From the NCBI GenBank assembly GCA_905188195.1, contig CAJJKY010000012.1:1-64000 (forward strand): a stretch of DNA of 64,000 nt. Reading direction: 5' to 3'. Numbering within the stretch: position 1 is the first letter of the stretch; each line of letters opens with the position of its first letter. Origin of the DNA: Streptococcus parasanguinis. GTDB lineage: Bacteria > Bacillota > Bacilli > Lactobacillales > Streptococcaceae. The position numbers were made by a program, and so were the translations under genes. Shown one piece after another: positions 52,267-60,508 of the stretch. The notes below the pieces were generated by a model. The model made no database searches, was not told the DNA's origin, and saw only the letters and a list, made by a program, of their open reading frames with translations.

Positions 52267-53115
52267 TTAACCTGCCATAATTTTTTCTTTTGTTTTTTCA
52301 TCCAATGCATCATTCATCCGGCCGTACTTATATCCAGCCAAATCCAAGGCTACATAGGTAAATCCGATTTTTTTCATGTAGTCATTGATCTTGTCATGCA
52401 GTTGGATGGCTTTAAGCAGATGGTCTTCTTCCACTTCGATGCGCGCCAAGTCTCCATGCACACGCACACGGACTTGCTCAAAGCCAAGTCCTACAAGGAA
52501 CTCTTCCCCTTCAAAAACCCGTTGTACATTTTCTGAAGTGATTTTCACTCCGTATGGGAAGCGTGAGGCAACGCTACAAGATGGCACCTTATTCCAATTG
52601 GAGACCCCTCTTTCCTTGGCCAATTGACGAATTTCTGTCTTATAGAGGCCGGCTTCTTGCAAGACACTGCGGACACCCGCTTCGTCCCGAGCCTTGATAC
52701 CAGGGCGAAAATCGTCGATATCATCCATAATATTGCCGTCTACCAATTGCTTAAAGCCCAGTTCTGTAACTGAATCCTTAATAGTTTGGTACATCAATTG
52801 TTTGGTGTAATACCAAATATTGGGCGTATTGGCAGCAATCCGTGGATCACTCAATTCTCTCATTTCCAGTCCAAGCACAGGTGCTCCTAGCTGATCGGCC
52901 AAGTCGAGCGCTAGATCGAATTCTTCATTTGAAAACATCTCAGAGTTCACGACGGCCGCAATAACATTGTCAGGTCCCAAGGTATCCAAGGCCACCTTCA
53001 AGAGATAAGAGCTGTCAATCCCACCTGAATAGGTAACGGCTACCTTTCCGATTTTTCGTAAAATATCTTGTAATTTTTCTTCTTTTTCTTTTCTGATTTG
53101 TGCTTCTGTTGCCAT
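52267..53115 (-). CDS. larE: LarE, sacrificial sulfur transferase for the nickel-pincer cofactor
   Basis: A 282-aa PP-loop ATP pyrophosphatase. The PP-loop is YSGGIDSSYL (29-38), and the sacrificial cysteine is Cys180 in VPSCSVASRFPYG, equivalent to Cys176 of Lactobacillus plantarum LarE. It adenylates and then thiolates pyridinium biscarboxylate mononucleotide, donating its own cysteine sulfur. The start follows the regulator stop by one base (TAAGATG), so the two are coupled. larABCD lie divergently on the other strand. Confidence 0.93.
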   Translation of the reverse strand: MATEAQIRKEKEEKLQDILRKIGKVAVTYSGGIDSSYLLKVALDTLGPDNVIAAVVNSEMFSNEEFDLALDLADQLGAPVLGLEMRELSDPRIAANTPNIWYYTKQLMYQTIKDSVTELGFKQLVDGNIMDDIDDFRPGIKARDEAGVRSVLQEAGLYKTEIRQLAKERGVSNWNKVPSCSVASRFPYGVKITSENVQRVFEGEEFLVGLGFEQVRVRVHGDLARIEVEEDHLLKAIQLHDKINDYMKKIGFTYVALDLAGYKYGRMNDALDEKTKEKIMAG

Positions 53116-53116
53116 C

Positions 53117-53782
53117 TTAGAATAGCTCCCTTCCGATAAATTCTTCAATCCGTTCATTATCCAAAATCACGATCTTTTGCTGTCGAATATCCAAAACACC
53201 TTCTCGTTTTAATTCATTGAGAATGCGATTGACACTGTTTCGCGTCGAAATCCCACAAAAACCGGCAATATCTTCATTGGTAATGTTGAAATCAATCAAG
53301 AAGCCGTCTTCTTGCTCCACACCAAACAAACTGCTTAGTTTTTGCAAATGAAAACAAACCGCCCCTTTTTTACCATTCATCATCATATACTGCTGAGACT
53401 CCATACTTTCAGACAGTTTATTACGATAATAGTCCCTCACATAGTCCTGCAGCTCTTTATGCTCTTTGACAAAATTCCAAAACTTGACCCGAGGAATACG
53501 ATAAAAACTTGCTTCTTCTGTCTCCACTCGCACATTGAAAGGTGAGTCTGTATAGTTGGATACCTCATCACGAATCAAAGAGACAATGTCAATGGCTTTT
53601 AGATAGGAAAAGTTAAACTCACGTCCATCACGCATGATGACACTGGTCTTGACCACACCTTCTTTCAAGATGTAGATGTAATCCTCTTTGATCCCACGAT
53701 AGGAGAGGTAACTATGGTATTTTTTCTTGACGATCGGCGTTCGCCTCTCTTCCAAAAATTTCACTAAAAATTCTGAATTCAC
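53117..53782 (-). CDS. Crp/Fnr-family regulator of the lar locus
   Basis: A 221-aa Crp/Fnr-type protein with an N-terminal cyclic-nucleotide-binding-like beta-barrel (about 20-120) and a C-terminal winged helix (ITNEDIAGFCGISTRNSVNRIL). It has no Fnr-type cysteine cluster. In L. plantarum the Crp/Fnr protein LarR activates larA-E in response to L-lactate; position here, divergent from larA and coupled to larE, suggests the same job. A GTG start at 53782 is chosen because GGGGAGG lies 10 nt upstream; an ATG at 53821 is the alternative (234 aa). Confidence 0.8.
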   Translation of the reverse strand: MNSEFLVKFLEERRTPIVKKKYHSYLSYRGIKEDYIYILKEGVVKTSVIMRDGREFNFSYLKAIDIVSLIRDEVSNYTDSPFNVRVETEEASFYRIPRVKFWNFVKEHKELQDYVRDYYRNKLSESMESQQYMMMNGKKGAVCFHLQKLSSLFGVEQEDGFLIDFNITNEDIAGFCGISTRNSVNRILNELKREGVLDIRQQKIVILDNERIEEFIGRELF

Positions 53783-53857
53783 GACGGTTTTTCCTCCCCA
53801 TCTGCTCTTTCTTGAAATCACACTAATGATACACCTGTTCTTGTTTTTTTATGTCAT

Positions 53858-53876
53858 CATTTGTTGACAACAAATG
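53858..53876. promoter_or_regulatory. Palindromic operator (candidate Lar box)
   Basis: A perfect 19-nt palindrome, CATTTGTTG-A-CAACAAATG, between the divergent regulator/larE and larA units. It is centred about 47 bp before the predicted larA start site, near the class II activator position. Confidence 0.65.
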
Positions 53877-53901
53877 GCACACACCTCTTTTAAAAAAGAA
53901 T

Positions 53902-53907
53902 TATACT
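53902..53907 (+). promoter_or_regulatory. larA -10 element
   Basis: TATACT with no recognisable -35 at 17 nt (ACACAC), as expected for an activator-dependent promoter. Confidence 0.55.
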
Positions 53908-53942
53908 ATAAGTATCAGTATTAATAAAGGAGATCGCAAATA

Positions 53943-55217
53943 ATGGTAGAAATTAAATTACCGTACGACAAAAAGACGATTGTTGCAAAGATTCCAGATG
54001 AAAACTTTGCTGGTTTGTTAGAGTCAAAAGCGGAAAACTTCCATAACCCACTGTCTGAAGAAGAAACTGTTGAACGTTCAATGGATAACCCTATCGGCAG
54101 CCCTACTTTGGAAGAACTTGCTAAAGGCAAAAAAGACATCGTGTTGATCAGTTCTGACCACACTCGTCCCGTTCCTTCTCACATCATCACTCCAATCATT
54201 TTGCGTCGTATTCGCTCAGTTAACCCTGATGCACGTGTGCGTATCTTGGTTGCTACTGGTTTCCACCGTCCTTCAACTCGTGAAGAATTGATCAACAAAT
54301 ACGGCCAAGAAATCGTTGACAATGAAGAAATCGTTATGCACATTTCAACAAATGACGATGATATGGTTAAAATCGGTCAACTTCCTTCAGGTGGTGATTG
54401 TATCATCAACAAGATCGCTGCTGAAGCTGACTTGTTGATAGCAGAAGGATTCATCGAATCTCACTTCTTTGCTGGATTCTCAGGTGGACGTAAATCAGTC
54501 CTTCCAGGTATTGCCTCATACAAGACTATCATGGCGAACCACTCAGGTGACTTCATCAACTCTGATAAAGCACGTACTGGTAACCTTGACCATAACCCAA
54601 TCCACGAAGATATGCTTTATGCTGCTCGTACTGCAAACTTGGCCTTCATCGTCAACGTTGTATTGGACGGCGAGAAACACATCATCGGATCTTTCGCTGG
54701 GGACATGGTTGAAGCCCACAAAGTTGGTTGTGACTTCGTTGCAGACTTGGCACATGTATCTAAGATCGAAAGCGACATCACAATTTCTACAAACGGTGGT
54801 TTCCCACTTGACCAAAACATCTACCAAGCTGTTAAAGGGATGACTGCAGCCGAAGCTTCTAACAAAGAAGGCGGAACAATCATCATGGTTGCTGGATGTG
54901 CAGACGGTCACGGTGGAGAAGGTTTCTATCGCAACCTTGCTGACGTAGAAGATCCAAAAGAATTCTTGGAACAAGCTATCAATACACCTCGTTTAGAGAC
55001 TGTCCCAGACCAATGGACTTCTCAAATCTTGGCACGTATTTTGGTACACCACCATGTTATCTTTGTATCTGACCTTGTAGATCCTGCTTTGATTACAGGT
55101 ATGCACATGGAACTTGCAACTTCATTTGATGAAGCACTTGAAAAAGCCTTTGCACGTGAAGGAAAAGATGCTAAAGTAACAGTTATCCGCGACGGACTTT
55201 CTGTCGTTGTTGAATAG
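53943..55217 (+). CDS. larA: LarA, nickel-dependent lactate racemase
   Basis: A 424-aa racemase interconverting D- and L-lactate with a covalently bound nickel-pincer nucleotide. The residues known from L. plantarum are all present with the same numbers: the DHTRP loop (72-76), His108 (GFHRP), His174, the cofactor-attaching Lys184 (GGRKSVLPG) and His200 (NHSG). GGAGATC precedes the ATG. It has strongly biased codon use and is the first gene of larA-larB-larC-larD. Confidence 0.96.
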   Translation: MVEIKLPYDKKTIVAKIPDENFAGLLESKAENFHNPLSEEETVERSMDNPIGSPTLEELAKGKKDIVLISSDHTRPVPSHIITPIILRRIRSVNPDARVRILVATGFHRPSTREELINKYGQEIVDNEEIVMHISTNDDDMVKIGQLPSGGDCIINKIAAEADLLIAEGFIESHFFAGFSGGRKSVLPGIASYKTIMANHSGDFINSDKARTGNLDHNPIHEDMLYAARTANLAFIVNVVLDGEKHIIGSFAGDMVEAHKVGCDFVADLAHVSKIESDITISTNGGFPLDQNIYQAVKGMTAAEASNKEGGTIIMVAGCADGHGGEGFYRNLADVEDPKEFLEQAINTPRLETVPDQWTSQILARILVHHHVIFVSDLVDPALITGMHMELATSFDEALEKAFAREGKDAKVTVIRDGLSVVVE

Positions 55218-55225
55218 AATCAAAC

Positions 55226-55993
55226 ATGGATTTTCAACCCAATCTAGAACAGACACTCCGTTCTTTACAAGCAGGTCATCTCTCCGTTGAGGATGCGCTT
55301 GAGCAAATCAATGGAGTTAAAGAACTAGGGTATGCAGCAATTGATACTGACCGGCAACGTCGCAACGGCTTCCCTGAGGTCGTATACGGCGAAGGAAAGA
55401 CAGTTGAGCAAATTGAAGGGATCCTGCAATTTCTTTCAGAAAAAGAATTGCCGATCCTCACAACAAGGGTCTCTCTCCAAAAGGGAGAGGCTCTTTCTCA
55501 GCGCTTTCCGACTGGCCACTATTATCCAGAAGCTCGCTGCTTCGTTCTCAACTCTAAAAAAGAAGAAGCCGATCCTGAACACTACATTGCGGTCGTCACA
55601 GCAGGGACAAGTGATGTTCCTGTTGCAGAAGAAGCTGCAGTCACTGCAGAAACCTTTGGCCATTCGGTTCGCCGAATCTATGATGTGGGAGTCGCCGGCA
55701 TCCATCGCCTCTTCAATCGCTTAGAAGAGATCCAAAAAGCCAGTGTGATCATCGTGATTGCTGGTATGGAAGGAGCTCTTGTCAGTGTCGTAGGAGGTCT
55801 TGTGGATGTGCCTGTGATTGCCGTTCCAACTAGTGTTGGATACGGCAGCAACCTTCAAGGGCTAACGACCTTGATGAGTATGTTGACCTCTTGTGCTTCT
55901 GGAGTCACCGTCGTCAATATTGATAACGGATTTGGTGCAGCTTATTCAGCATGTATGATCAATCGACTCAACCACAATCGAAAGGAAAACTGA
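55226..55993 (+). CDS. larB: LarB, nicotinate adenine dinucleotide carboxylase/hydrolase
   Basis: A 255-aa protein with a C-terminal PurE-like (NCAIR mutase) fold: VVTAGTSDVPVAEEAAVTA, IIVIAGMEGALVSVVGGLVDVPVIAVPTS and SCASGVTVVNIDNGFGAA. It carboxylates the pyridinium ring of NaAD and cleaves the phosphoanhydride, the first step of cofactor synthesis. It starts 8 bp after larA and overlaps larC by one base (TGATG). Confidence 0.94.
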   Translation: MDFQPNLEQTLRSLQAGHLSVEDALEQINGVKELGYAAIDTDRQRRNGFPEVVYGEGKTVEQIEGILQFLSEKELPILTTRVSLQKGEALSQRFPTGHYYPEARCFVLNSKKEEADPEHYIAVVTAGTSDVPVAEEAAVTAETFGHSVRRIYDVGVAGIHRLFNRLEEIQKASVIIVIAGMEGALVSVVGGLVDVPVIAVPTSVGYGSNLQGLTTLMSMLTSCASGVTVVNIDNGFGAAYSACMINRLNHNRKEN

Positions 55994-57336
55994 TGACCAG
56001 TCTATTTTTAGAACCTTTTTCTGGAATAAGTGGCGATATGCTCAACGGTCTTCTTGTGGACCTTGGGGCAGATGTCGAACTTCTTCACACAGAACTCGAA
56101 AAACTGGGAGTGGATGGTTTTCACCTCCACGTTCATCGCGTCGCAAAAAGTGCAATTTGGGGAACTGATTTCGATGTTCACCTTCACCACGGGGAGAAAG
56201 ATACGGGGATTGAAGGTGATTTTGATCACGATCATGAACACCATCACGATCATGAACATCATCACGATCACGAACATCATCACGATCACGAACATCATCA
56301 CGATCACGAACATCATCACGATCATGAACACCATCATGACCATTCCCATGCGGATGCCCGCAGTTATGCAGACATCCACGAATTGATTGTCGCTTCTCAG
56401 TTGAGTCCTTTTGTGAAAGAAAAGAGCCTTGCAGTCTTCCTCGACATTGCAAAGGCTGAAGCAGCTGTGCACAACATGCCTGTTGAGCAGATCCATTTCC
56501 ACGAGATCGGTGCCATTGACTCGATCGTCGATATCGTTAGCTTTTTCATCCTAGTGGAATCGCTCGGGATCGACACAGTCTACTCCACTCCTCTTACTGA
56601 AGGAAGTGGAACGATTTCAGTGGCCCATGGGGAAATGCCTGTTCCGGTTCCCGCTGTCATGCAGTTGAGAAAGGAATCAACCATTCCGATTACTCAAGAC
56701 TTCACAGTCAAAACGGAGTTGATTACTCCAACAGGGTTAGCCCTCCTTAAAGCATTGTCCCCAATCTTTGAACCAATCCCCTCTCACCTTTCCATCGAAA
56801 GTGTTGGCTATGGATTTGGTAAAAGAGAGACTGGAAAATTCAATGCTTTACGCGGTTCGCTATTGAGAGAAGACACCTCTCACAGCACCACTGTTGTTCA
56901 TCGCACGGAAGATCAAATTGTTGAGATCACTACTACGATCGATGATCAAACTCCAGAGCAACTCGGTTATATTATTCACCGTTTCCTGGATGCTGGAGTT
57001 TTAGATGTCTACTATCGTAGCGTCGTAATGAAAAAGAATCGCCCTGGCTTTGAGTTGATTCTCTTGATTCAAGGAAGTCAGTTGGAAGATTTTTCAACCC
57101 TTTTGTTCAAAGAAACCAGTACCATTGGTTTTCGATACCAACAAGTTGACCGCAAGGTCATGCAACGTCGATTTGAACAAATCGATACGGAATTTGGAAC
57201 CGTTACGGTTAAAATCAATCAGTACGGATCCATCACTAAGAAGACTCTTGAATACGAAGACTGTCAGCGTATTGCTAAGGAGATGCAGTTGCCGATTCAA
57301 GAAGTTTATCACCAATTACAAAAATATATTTATTAA
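55993..57336 (+). CDS. larC: LarC, nickel-pincer cofactor cyclometallase
   Basis: A 447-aa protein that inserts nickel into the thiolated cofactor using CTP. The N-terminal part carries LEPFSGISGDMLNGLLVDLGA; after it comes a histidine/aspartate/glutamate-rich stretch (residues 78-119) built of six-residue repeats; the rest (FHEIGAIDSIVDIV, TPTGLALLKAL, MKKNRPGFELI) matches the LarC core. In L. plantarum larC is read as two parts joined by a programmed frameshift; here it is one uninterrupted frame. The frame opens upstream inside larB, but the ATG at 55993 overlaps the larB stop and begins at the conserved N-terminus. Confidence 0.93.
   Translation: MTSLFLEPFSGISGDMLNGLLVDLGADVELLHTELEKLGVDGFHLHVHRVAKSAIWGTDFDVHLHHGEKDTGIEGDFDHDHEHHHDHEHHHDHEHHHDHEHHHDHEHHHDHEHHHDHSHADARSYADIHELIVASQLSPFVKEKSLAVFLDIAKAEAAVHNMPVEQIHFHEIGAIDSIVDIVSFFILVESLGIDTVYSTPLTEGSGTISVAHGEMPVPVPAVMQLRKESTIPITQDFTVKTELITPTGLALLKALSPIFEPIPSHLSIESVGYGFGKRETGKFNALRGSLLREDTSHSTTVVHRTEDQIVEITTTIDDQTPEQLGYIIHRFLDAGVLDVYYRSVVMKKNRPGFELILLIQGSQLEDFSTLLFKETSTIGFRYQQVDRKVMQRRFEQIDTEFGTVTVKINQYGSITKKTLEYEDCQRIAKEMQLPIQEVYHQLQKYIY
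56224..56349 (+). repeat. 18-bp tandem repeat coding the LarC His-rich loop
   Basis: About six to seven units of an 18-bp sequence of the CATCACGATCACGAACAT type, coding (HHDHEH)n. Units differ only by silent changes. The regular period suggests length variation by slippage. Confidence 0.9.
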
Positions 57337-57356
57337 TTTAGGAGACATTTATTAAC

Positions 57357-58070
57357 ATGACACATCAATTACTTGCAGAAGTTATGAGTACAGCTTTGAT
57401 GATTATCTTCGGGGTTGGCGTACACTGTGACGACGTTTTGAAGAAAACAAAATATGCTGGAACTGGACACTTATTCGCGATCACTACATGGGCATTCGGT
57501 ATCACTGTCTGCTTGTTCGTCTTTGGCGGTGTTTCAATGAACCCTGCTATGGCTTTGCTTAAAGTCCTTCTTGGTAAATTGACAATCGCTCAATTCTTCC
57601 CAATCGCAATCGCTGAAATGATCGGTGCTTTCCTTGGAGCTTTGATTGCCTACTTTATGTATGCTGACCACTTCAAGATTTCTGAAGGTCAAATTGATGG
57701 TGTTGCTATCCGTAACATCTTCTCAACTAACCCTAACTGCCGTAACCTTCCACGTAACTACTTCGTCGAAGCGTTCGCAACATTTATCTTCTTGACATCA
57801 ATCATGGCTGCTGAACACGCCAACGAAGCAATGCTTCCATTCACTGTTGGTTTGATCGTTTGGGCTATCGGTATGGGTCTTGGTGGTACTACAGGTTTCG
57901 CGATGAACCAAGCGCGTGACCTTGGACCTCGTTTCGCTTACCAAATCTTGCCAATCAAAGATAAAGTAAACAACGACTGGCAATATGGTCTTCTTGTACC
58001 AGGTACTGCTCCATTTGTTGGTGCTGTCCTTGCCTTCTTCTTCATCCGTTACTTCCTTGGAATCATGTAA
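57357..58070 (+). CDS. larD: LarD, aquaglyceroporin-family lactic acid channel
   Basis: A 237-aa six-helix MIP-family channel. The first pore motif is the canonical NPA (SMNPAMALL); the second is NQA in MNQARDLGPR, where glycerol facilitators have NPARD. In L. plantarum LarD (GlpF1) passes lactic acid, and its place at the end of larABC supports that role here. GGAGACATTTATTAAC precedes the start. A hairpin terminator follows. Confidence 0.88.
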   Translation: MTHQLLAEVMSTALMIIFGVGVHCDDVLKKTKYAGTGHLFAITTWAFGITVCLFVFGGVSMNPAMALLKVLLGKLTIAQFFPIAIAEMIGAFLGALIAYFMYADHFKISEGQIDGVAIRNIFSTNPNCRNLPRNYFVEAFATFIFLTSIMAAEHANEAMLPFTVGLIVWAIGMGLGGTTGFAMNQARDLGPRFAYQILPIKDKVNNDWQYGLLVPGTAPFVGAVLAFFFIRYFLGIM

Positions 58071-58097
58071 TGAGTTGATCAAAGAATCATTCAAAAG

Positions 58098-58123
58098 CAA
58101 GCATCGAAAGGTGCTTGTTTTTT
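58098..58123 (+). terminator. larABCD terminator
   Basis: CAAGCATC (58098-58105) pairs with GGTGCTTG (58110-58117) with one U-G, followed by T6. Confidence 0.85.
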
Positions 58124-58207
58124 GATTCCTTCATTTTCCGAAGCCGTCCATAAAATGATATAATGGACAAAGCAAATCATGAAAGAAACAAAAGAAGGAA
58201 GAACGAC

Positions 58208-59380
58208 ATGACTCATTTTCACACCATTGTCATCGGTGGTGGCCCAGCAGGTATGATGGCGACCATTGCCAGCGCCTCTTATGGCCAACCTACGCTACTG
58301 ATCGAAAAAAATAAAAAGCTGGGTAAGAAACTTGCAGGTACCGGAGGGGGTCGCTGTAATGTCACAAACAACGGGACCTTAGACGATTTGATGGCCGGTA
58401 TCCCTGGAAATGGCCGTTTCCTTTACAGTGTGTTTTCCCAATTTGATAATCATGATATCATCCAATTTTTTACCGATAATGGCGTCAAGTTAAAAGTCGA
58501 AGACCATGGCCGGGTCTTTCCTGTTAGTGATCAATCTCGCACCATTATTCAAGCCTTAGAAAATAAGATTCTTGAGCTTGGTGCTAGCATTGCCACCAAC
58601 TGTGAAGTGGTCTCTGTCACCAAGCCAGAAGACGTCTTCATCGTCAAATCAGCTGAAAACACTTGGACAGCTGATAAGCTGATCGTTACGACTGGAGGCA
58701 AATCCTACCCTTCTACCGGCTCTACTGGCTACGGACACGAAATTGCCCGTCACTTCAAACACACCATCACCGATCTAGAAGCGGCAGAAAGCCCTCTTTT
58801 GACAGATTTCCCACACAAGGCCCTCCAAGGGATCTCTCTGACAGATGTGACCCTCAGCTACGGTAAACACATCATCACACACGACCTTCTCTTTACCCAT
58901 TTTGGACTTTCTGGCCCTGCAGCCCTTCGGATGTCCAGCTTTGTTAAAGGCGGGGAAATCTTATCTCTGGACCTCCTTCCGACTACTTCTTCTCAAGACT
59001 TAAAAGACTTTCTAGAAGAGCATCGAGAAAAGGCCATTAAAAATAGCCTCAAAGCCCTGCTTCCTGAACGATTAGCTGATTTCTTGGCGCAAGGATTCCC
59101 TGAAAAAGCCAAGCAACTCACTCCTCTTCAAACAGAAGAGCTCATTCAAAAGATCAAAGAGCTACCTATCCCCGTCACTGGGAAGATGTCACTAGCCAAA
59201 TCCTTTGTCACCAAGGGTGGTGTCAGCCTTAAAGAAATCAATCCTAAAACCCTAGAAAGTAAGCTCGTTCCTGGACTCCACTTTGCAGGAGAAGTCCTCG
59301 ATATCAATGCCCATACAGGCGGTTTTAATATTACAGCCGCCCTCTGTACCGGTTGGGTAGCAGGGAGCCTTCATTATTAA
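58208..59380 (+). CDS. HI0933/YhiN-family FAD-dependent oxidoreductase
   Basis: A 390-aa flavoprotein of the YhiN/HI0933/BaiN family. The FAD dinucleotide fold is IVIGGGPAGMMATI with the acidic end EKNKKLGKKL, then the family signature GTGGGRCNVTNNG, and the C-terminal FAD contact GEVLDINAHTGGFNITAALCTGW. BaiN relatives reduce bile-acid enones, but substrates of most members are unknown. Fifteen upstream in-frame codons are excluded because AGAAGGAAG lies before the ATG at 58208. Confidence 0.9.
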   Translation: MTHFHTIVIGGGPAGMMATIASASYGQPTLLIEKNKKLGKKLAGTGGGRCNVTNNGTLDDLMAGIPGNGRFLYSVFSQFDNHDIIQFFTDNGVKLKVEDHGRVFPVSDQSRTIIQALENKILELGASIATNCEVVSVTKPEDVFIVKSAENTWTADKLIVTTGGKSYPSTGSTGYGHEIARHFKHTITDLEAAESPLLTDFPHKALQGISLTDVTLSYGKHIITHDLLFTHFGLSGPAALRMSSFVKGGEILSLDLLPTTSSQDLKDFLEEHREKAIKNSLKALLPERLADFLAQGFPEKAKQLTPLQTEELIQKIKELPIPVTGKMSLAKSFVTKGGVSLKEINPKTLESKLVPGLHFAGEVLDINAHTGGFNITAALCTGWVAGSLHY

Positions 59381-59385
59381 AAAAA

Positions 59386-59417
59386 ACGAACTCGATTTTC
59401 CATCGAGTTCGTCTTTT
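59386..59417. terminator. Bidirectional terminator between the flavoprotein and lipoprotein genes
   Basis: A perfect 10-bp stem ACGAACTCGA/TCGAGTTCGT (59386-59395 with 59403-59412) with A6 before and T5 after. Confidence 0.9.
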
Positions 59418-60079
59418 TATTGTTCTTTGGTTAATGAAAAGCGGAAATCGTTGTATTTGGTGTAGTCAAATTCTGTATTGAGATCCGTTGTAAACACAAT
59501 CGGTGTATAGTGTCCTTCTTCCAAGATAAAACCAGGTTCAAATCGGAAGTTTGCTCCACCTAGCCCTGTGATCCCAGGAAGCAAGGCATCAGCTCCATCA
59601 AAGCCTTCAACATTCCAATAATAGATATTGCCTGTTGCTTGGACTGCTCTTGCTGTATAGGTCGCTGTCCGAGTCGGTTCGCTATCATTTTTGAAGCTAA
59701 CCACTGTTGTCACATTTCCATTGGCATCCACTGTCATTTTAATCGCATCTGCTTGTGGGCTAGATCCTACCCAAGTTCCCACCAATTCTGCAGGGACAGT
59801 AGCTTGCGTCGTAGTAGACGCATTCTCAGTCTTACCAGAGTCTTTTGAAGCTGTCGCGCTACTTGCTTGAGTCGAAGAGCTAGCTGTATCGTTTGCCTGA
59901 GAGGAAGATGCTGCACTCTTTTTGCTAGTACTTTTGGCTTTTTTCTCTACCTTGCTGGTAGATGCTTTTGCGGATGAGGTAGCTGTCTTTTTATCCTTTG
60001 CACCACAACCACCGAGAGCTAGACCAAGTGAAGCAGCCACCAGAACAGCGGCACTCCAACGGAAGATTGATTTTTTCAT
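59417..60079 (-). CDS. Ser/Thr-rich lipoprotein with GTW-type domain
   Basis: A 220-aa exported lipoprotein. A signal peptide (1-24) ends in the lipobox ALGGC with lipidated Cys25. Then comes a low-complexity Ser/Thr/Ala/Lys linker (about 30-95) and a C-terminal domain beginning ELVGTWVGSSPQ that is probably lipocalin-like, similar in plan to the C-terminus of the 13959-14729 product. The ligand is unknown. A 15-bp perfect inverted repeat overlaps its promoter, suggesting tight control. Confidence 0.8.
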   Translation of the reverse strand: MKKSIFRWSAAVLVAASLGLALGGCGAKDKKTATSSAKASTSKVEKKAKSTSKKSAASSSQANDTASSSTQASSATASKDSGKTENASTTTQATVPAELVGTWVGSSPQADAIKMTVDANGNVTTVVSFKNDSEPTRTATYTARAVQATGNIYYWNVEGFDGADALLPGITGLGGANFRFEPGFILEEGHYTPIVFTTDLNTEFDYTKYNDFRFSLTKEQ

Positions 60080-60108
60080 ACGATTACCTCTTTATCTTTC
60101 TGACTCCC

Positions 60109-60154
60109 ATTATACCTCAATTATTACAAAAATCAAGTATTTTTGTAATAATTG
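60109..60154 (-). promoter_or_regulatory. Lipoprotein gene promoter covered by a 15-bp inverted repeat
   Basis: Minus-strand TTGATT (60132-60137), 17 nt, TATAAT (60109-60114). A perfect inverted repeat, AATTATTACAAAAAT (60120-60134) and its complement (60140-60154) with a 5-nt spacer, spans the -35 and spacer. No T tract follows on either strand, so an operator is likelier than a terminator. Confidence 0.65.
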
Positions 60155-60181
60155 TAATTTTTCTGTAACATATTTTTCCAT

Positions 60182-60508
60182 TTAAAATGCCAATCGTAAT
60201 AGGGCGATCAAGACAATCCCAAACAAAACGGTTCCCATCAGGTTTTTGTAACGAAAGGCTACAAAGAGACTGGGAATGGTCACTACTAGGTCCAACCAGT
60301 GGAGCTGCGGGAGACTTCCAATTTTTCCATCTACTAAGCTTGATAAAACCAAGGCAAAGATAATGGAAATGGGCAGGTATTTGAGAAAGCGGGTCACAGG
60401 AGCCGGCAGTCCCTTGTATTTGACTAAGAGGAAGGGCAAGATCCGAGGAATCCAGGTAACGAGGGCTGAGGCCAGAATGGCCATGAAGATATAACTATTC
60501 ACACGCAT
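60182..60508 (-). CDS. azlD: Branched-chain amino acid transport protein AzlD
   Basis: A 108-aa membrane protein with four transmembrane segments, matching AzlD (TWIPRILPFLLVKYKGLPAPV, FLKYLPISIIFALVLSSL). With AzlC it forms a two-component exporter/permease for branched-chain amino acids or analogues. Its ATG lies inside the end of azlC (14-bp overlap); six upstream codons in the same frame are not used. Confidence 0.88.
   Translation of the reverse strand: MRVNSYIFMAILASALVTWIPRILPFLLVKYKGLPAPVTRFLKYLPISIIFALVLSSLVDGKIGSLPQLHWLDLVVTIPSLFVAFRYKNLMGTVLFGIVLIALLRLAF

Noticed and set aside
56008..56502. Long antisense and alternate frames across larC
   Set aside because: They arise from the 18-bp His-codon tandem repeat, which stays open in several frames. 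Codon use and conserved LarC motifs support only the plus-strand frame.
55951..57336. Possible programmed frameshift in larC as in Lactobacillus
   Set aside because: The gene is one uninterrupted frame covering both LarC parts, so no shift is needed.
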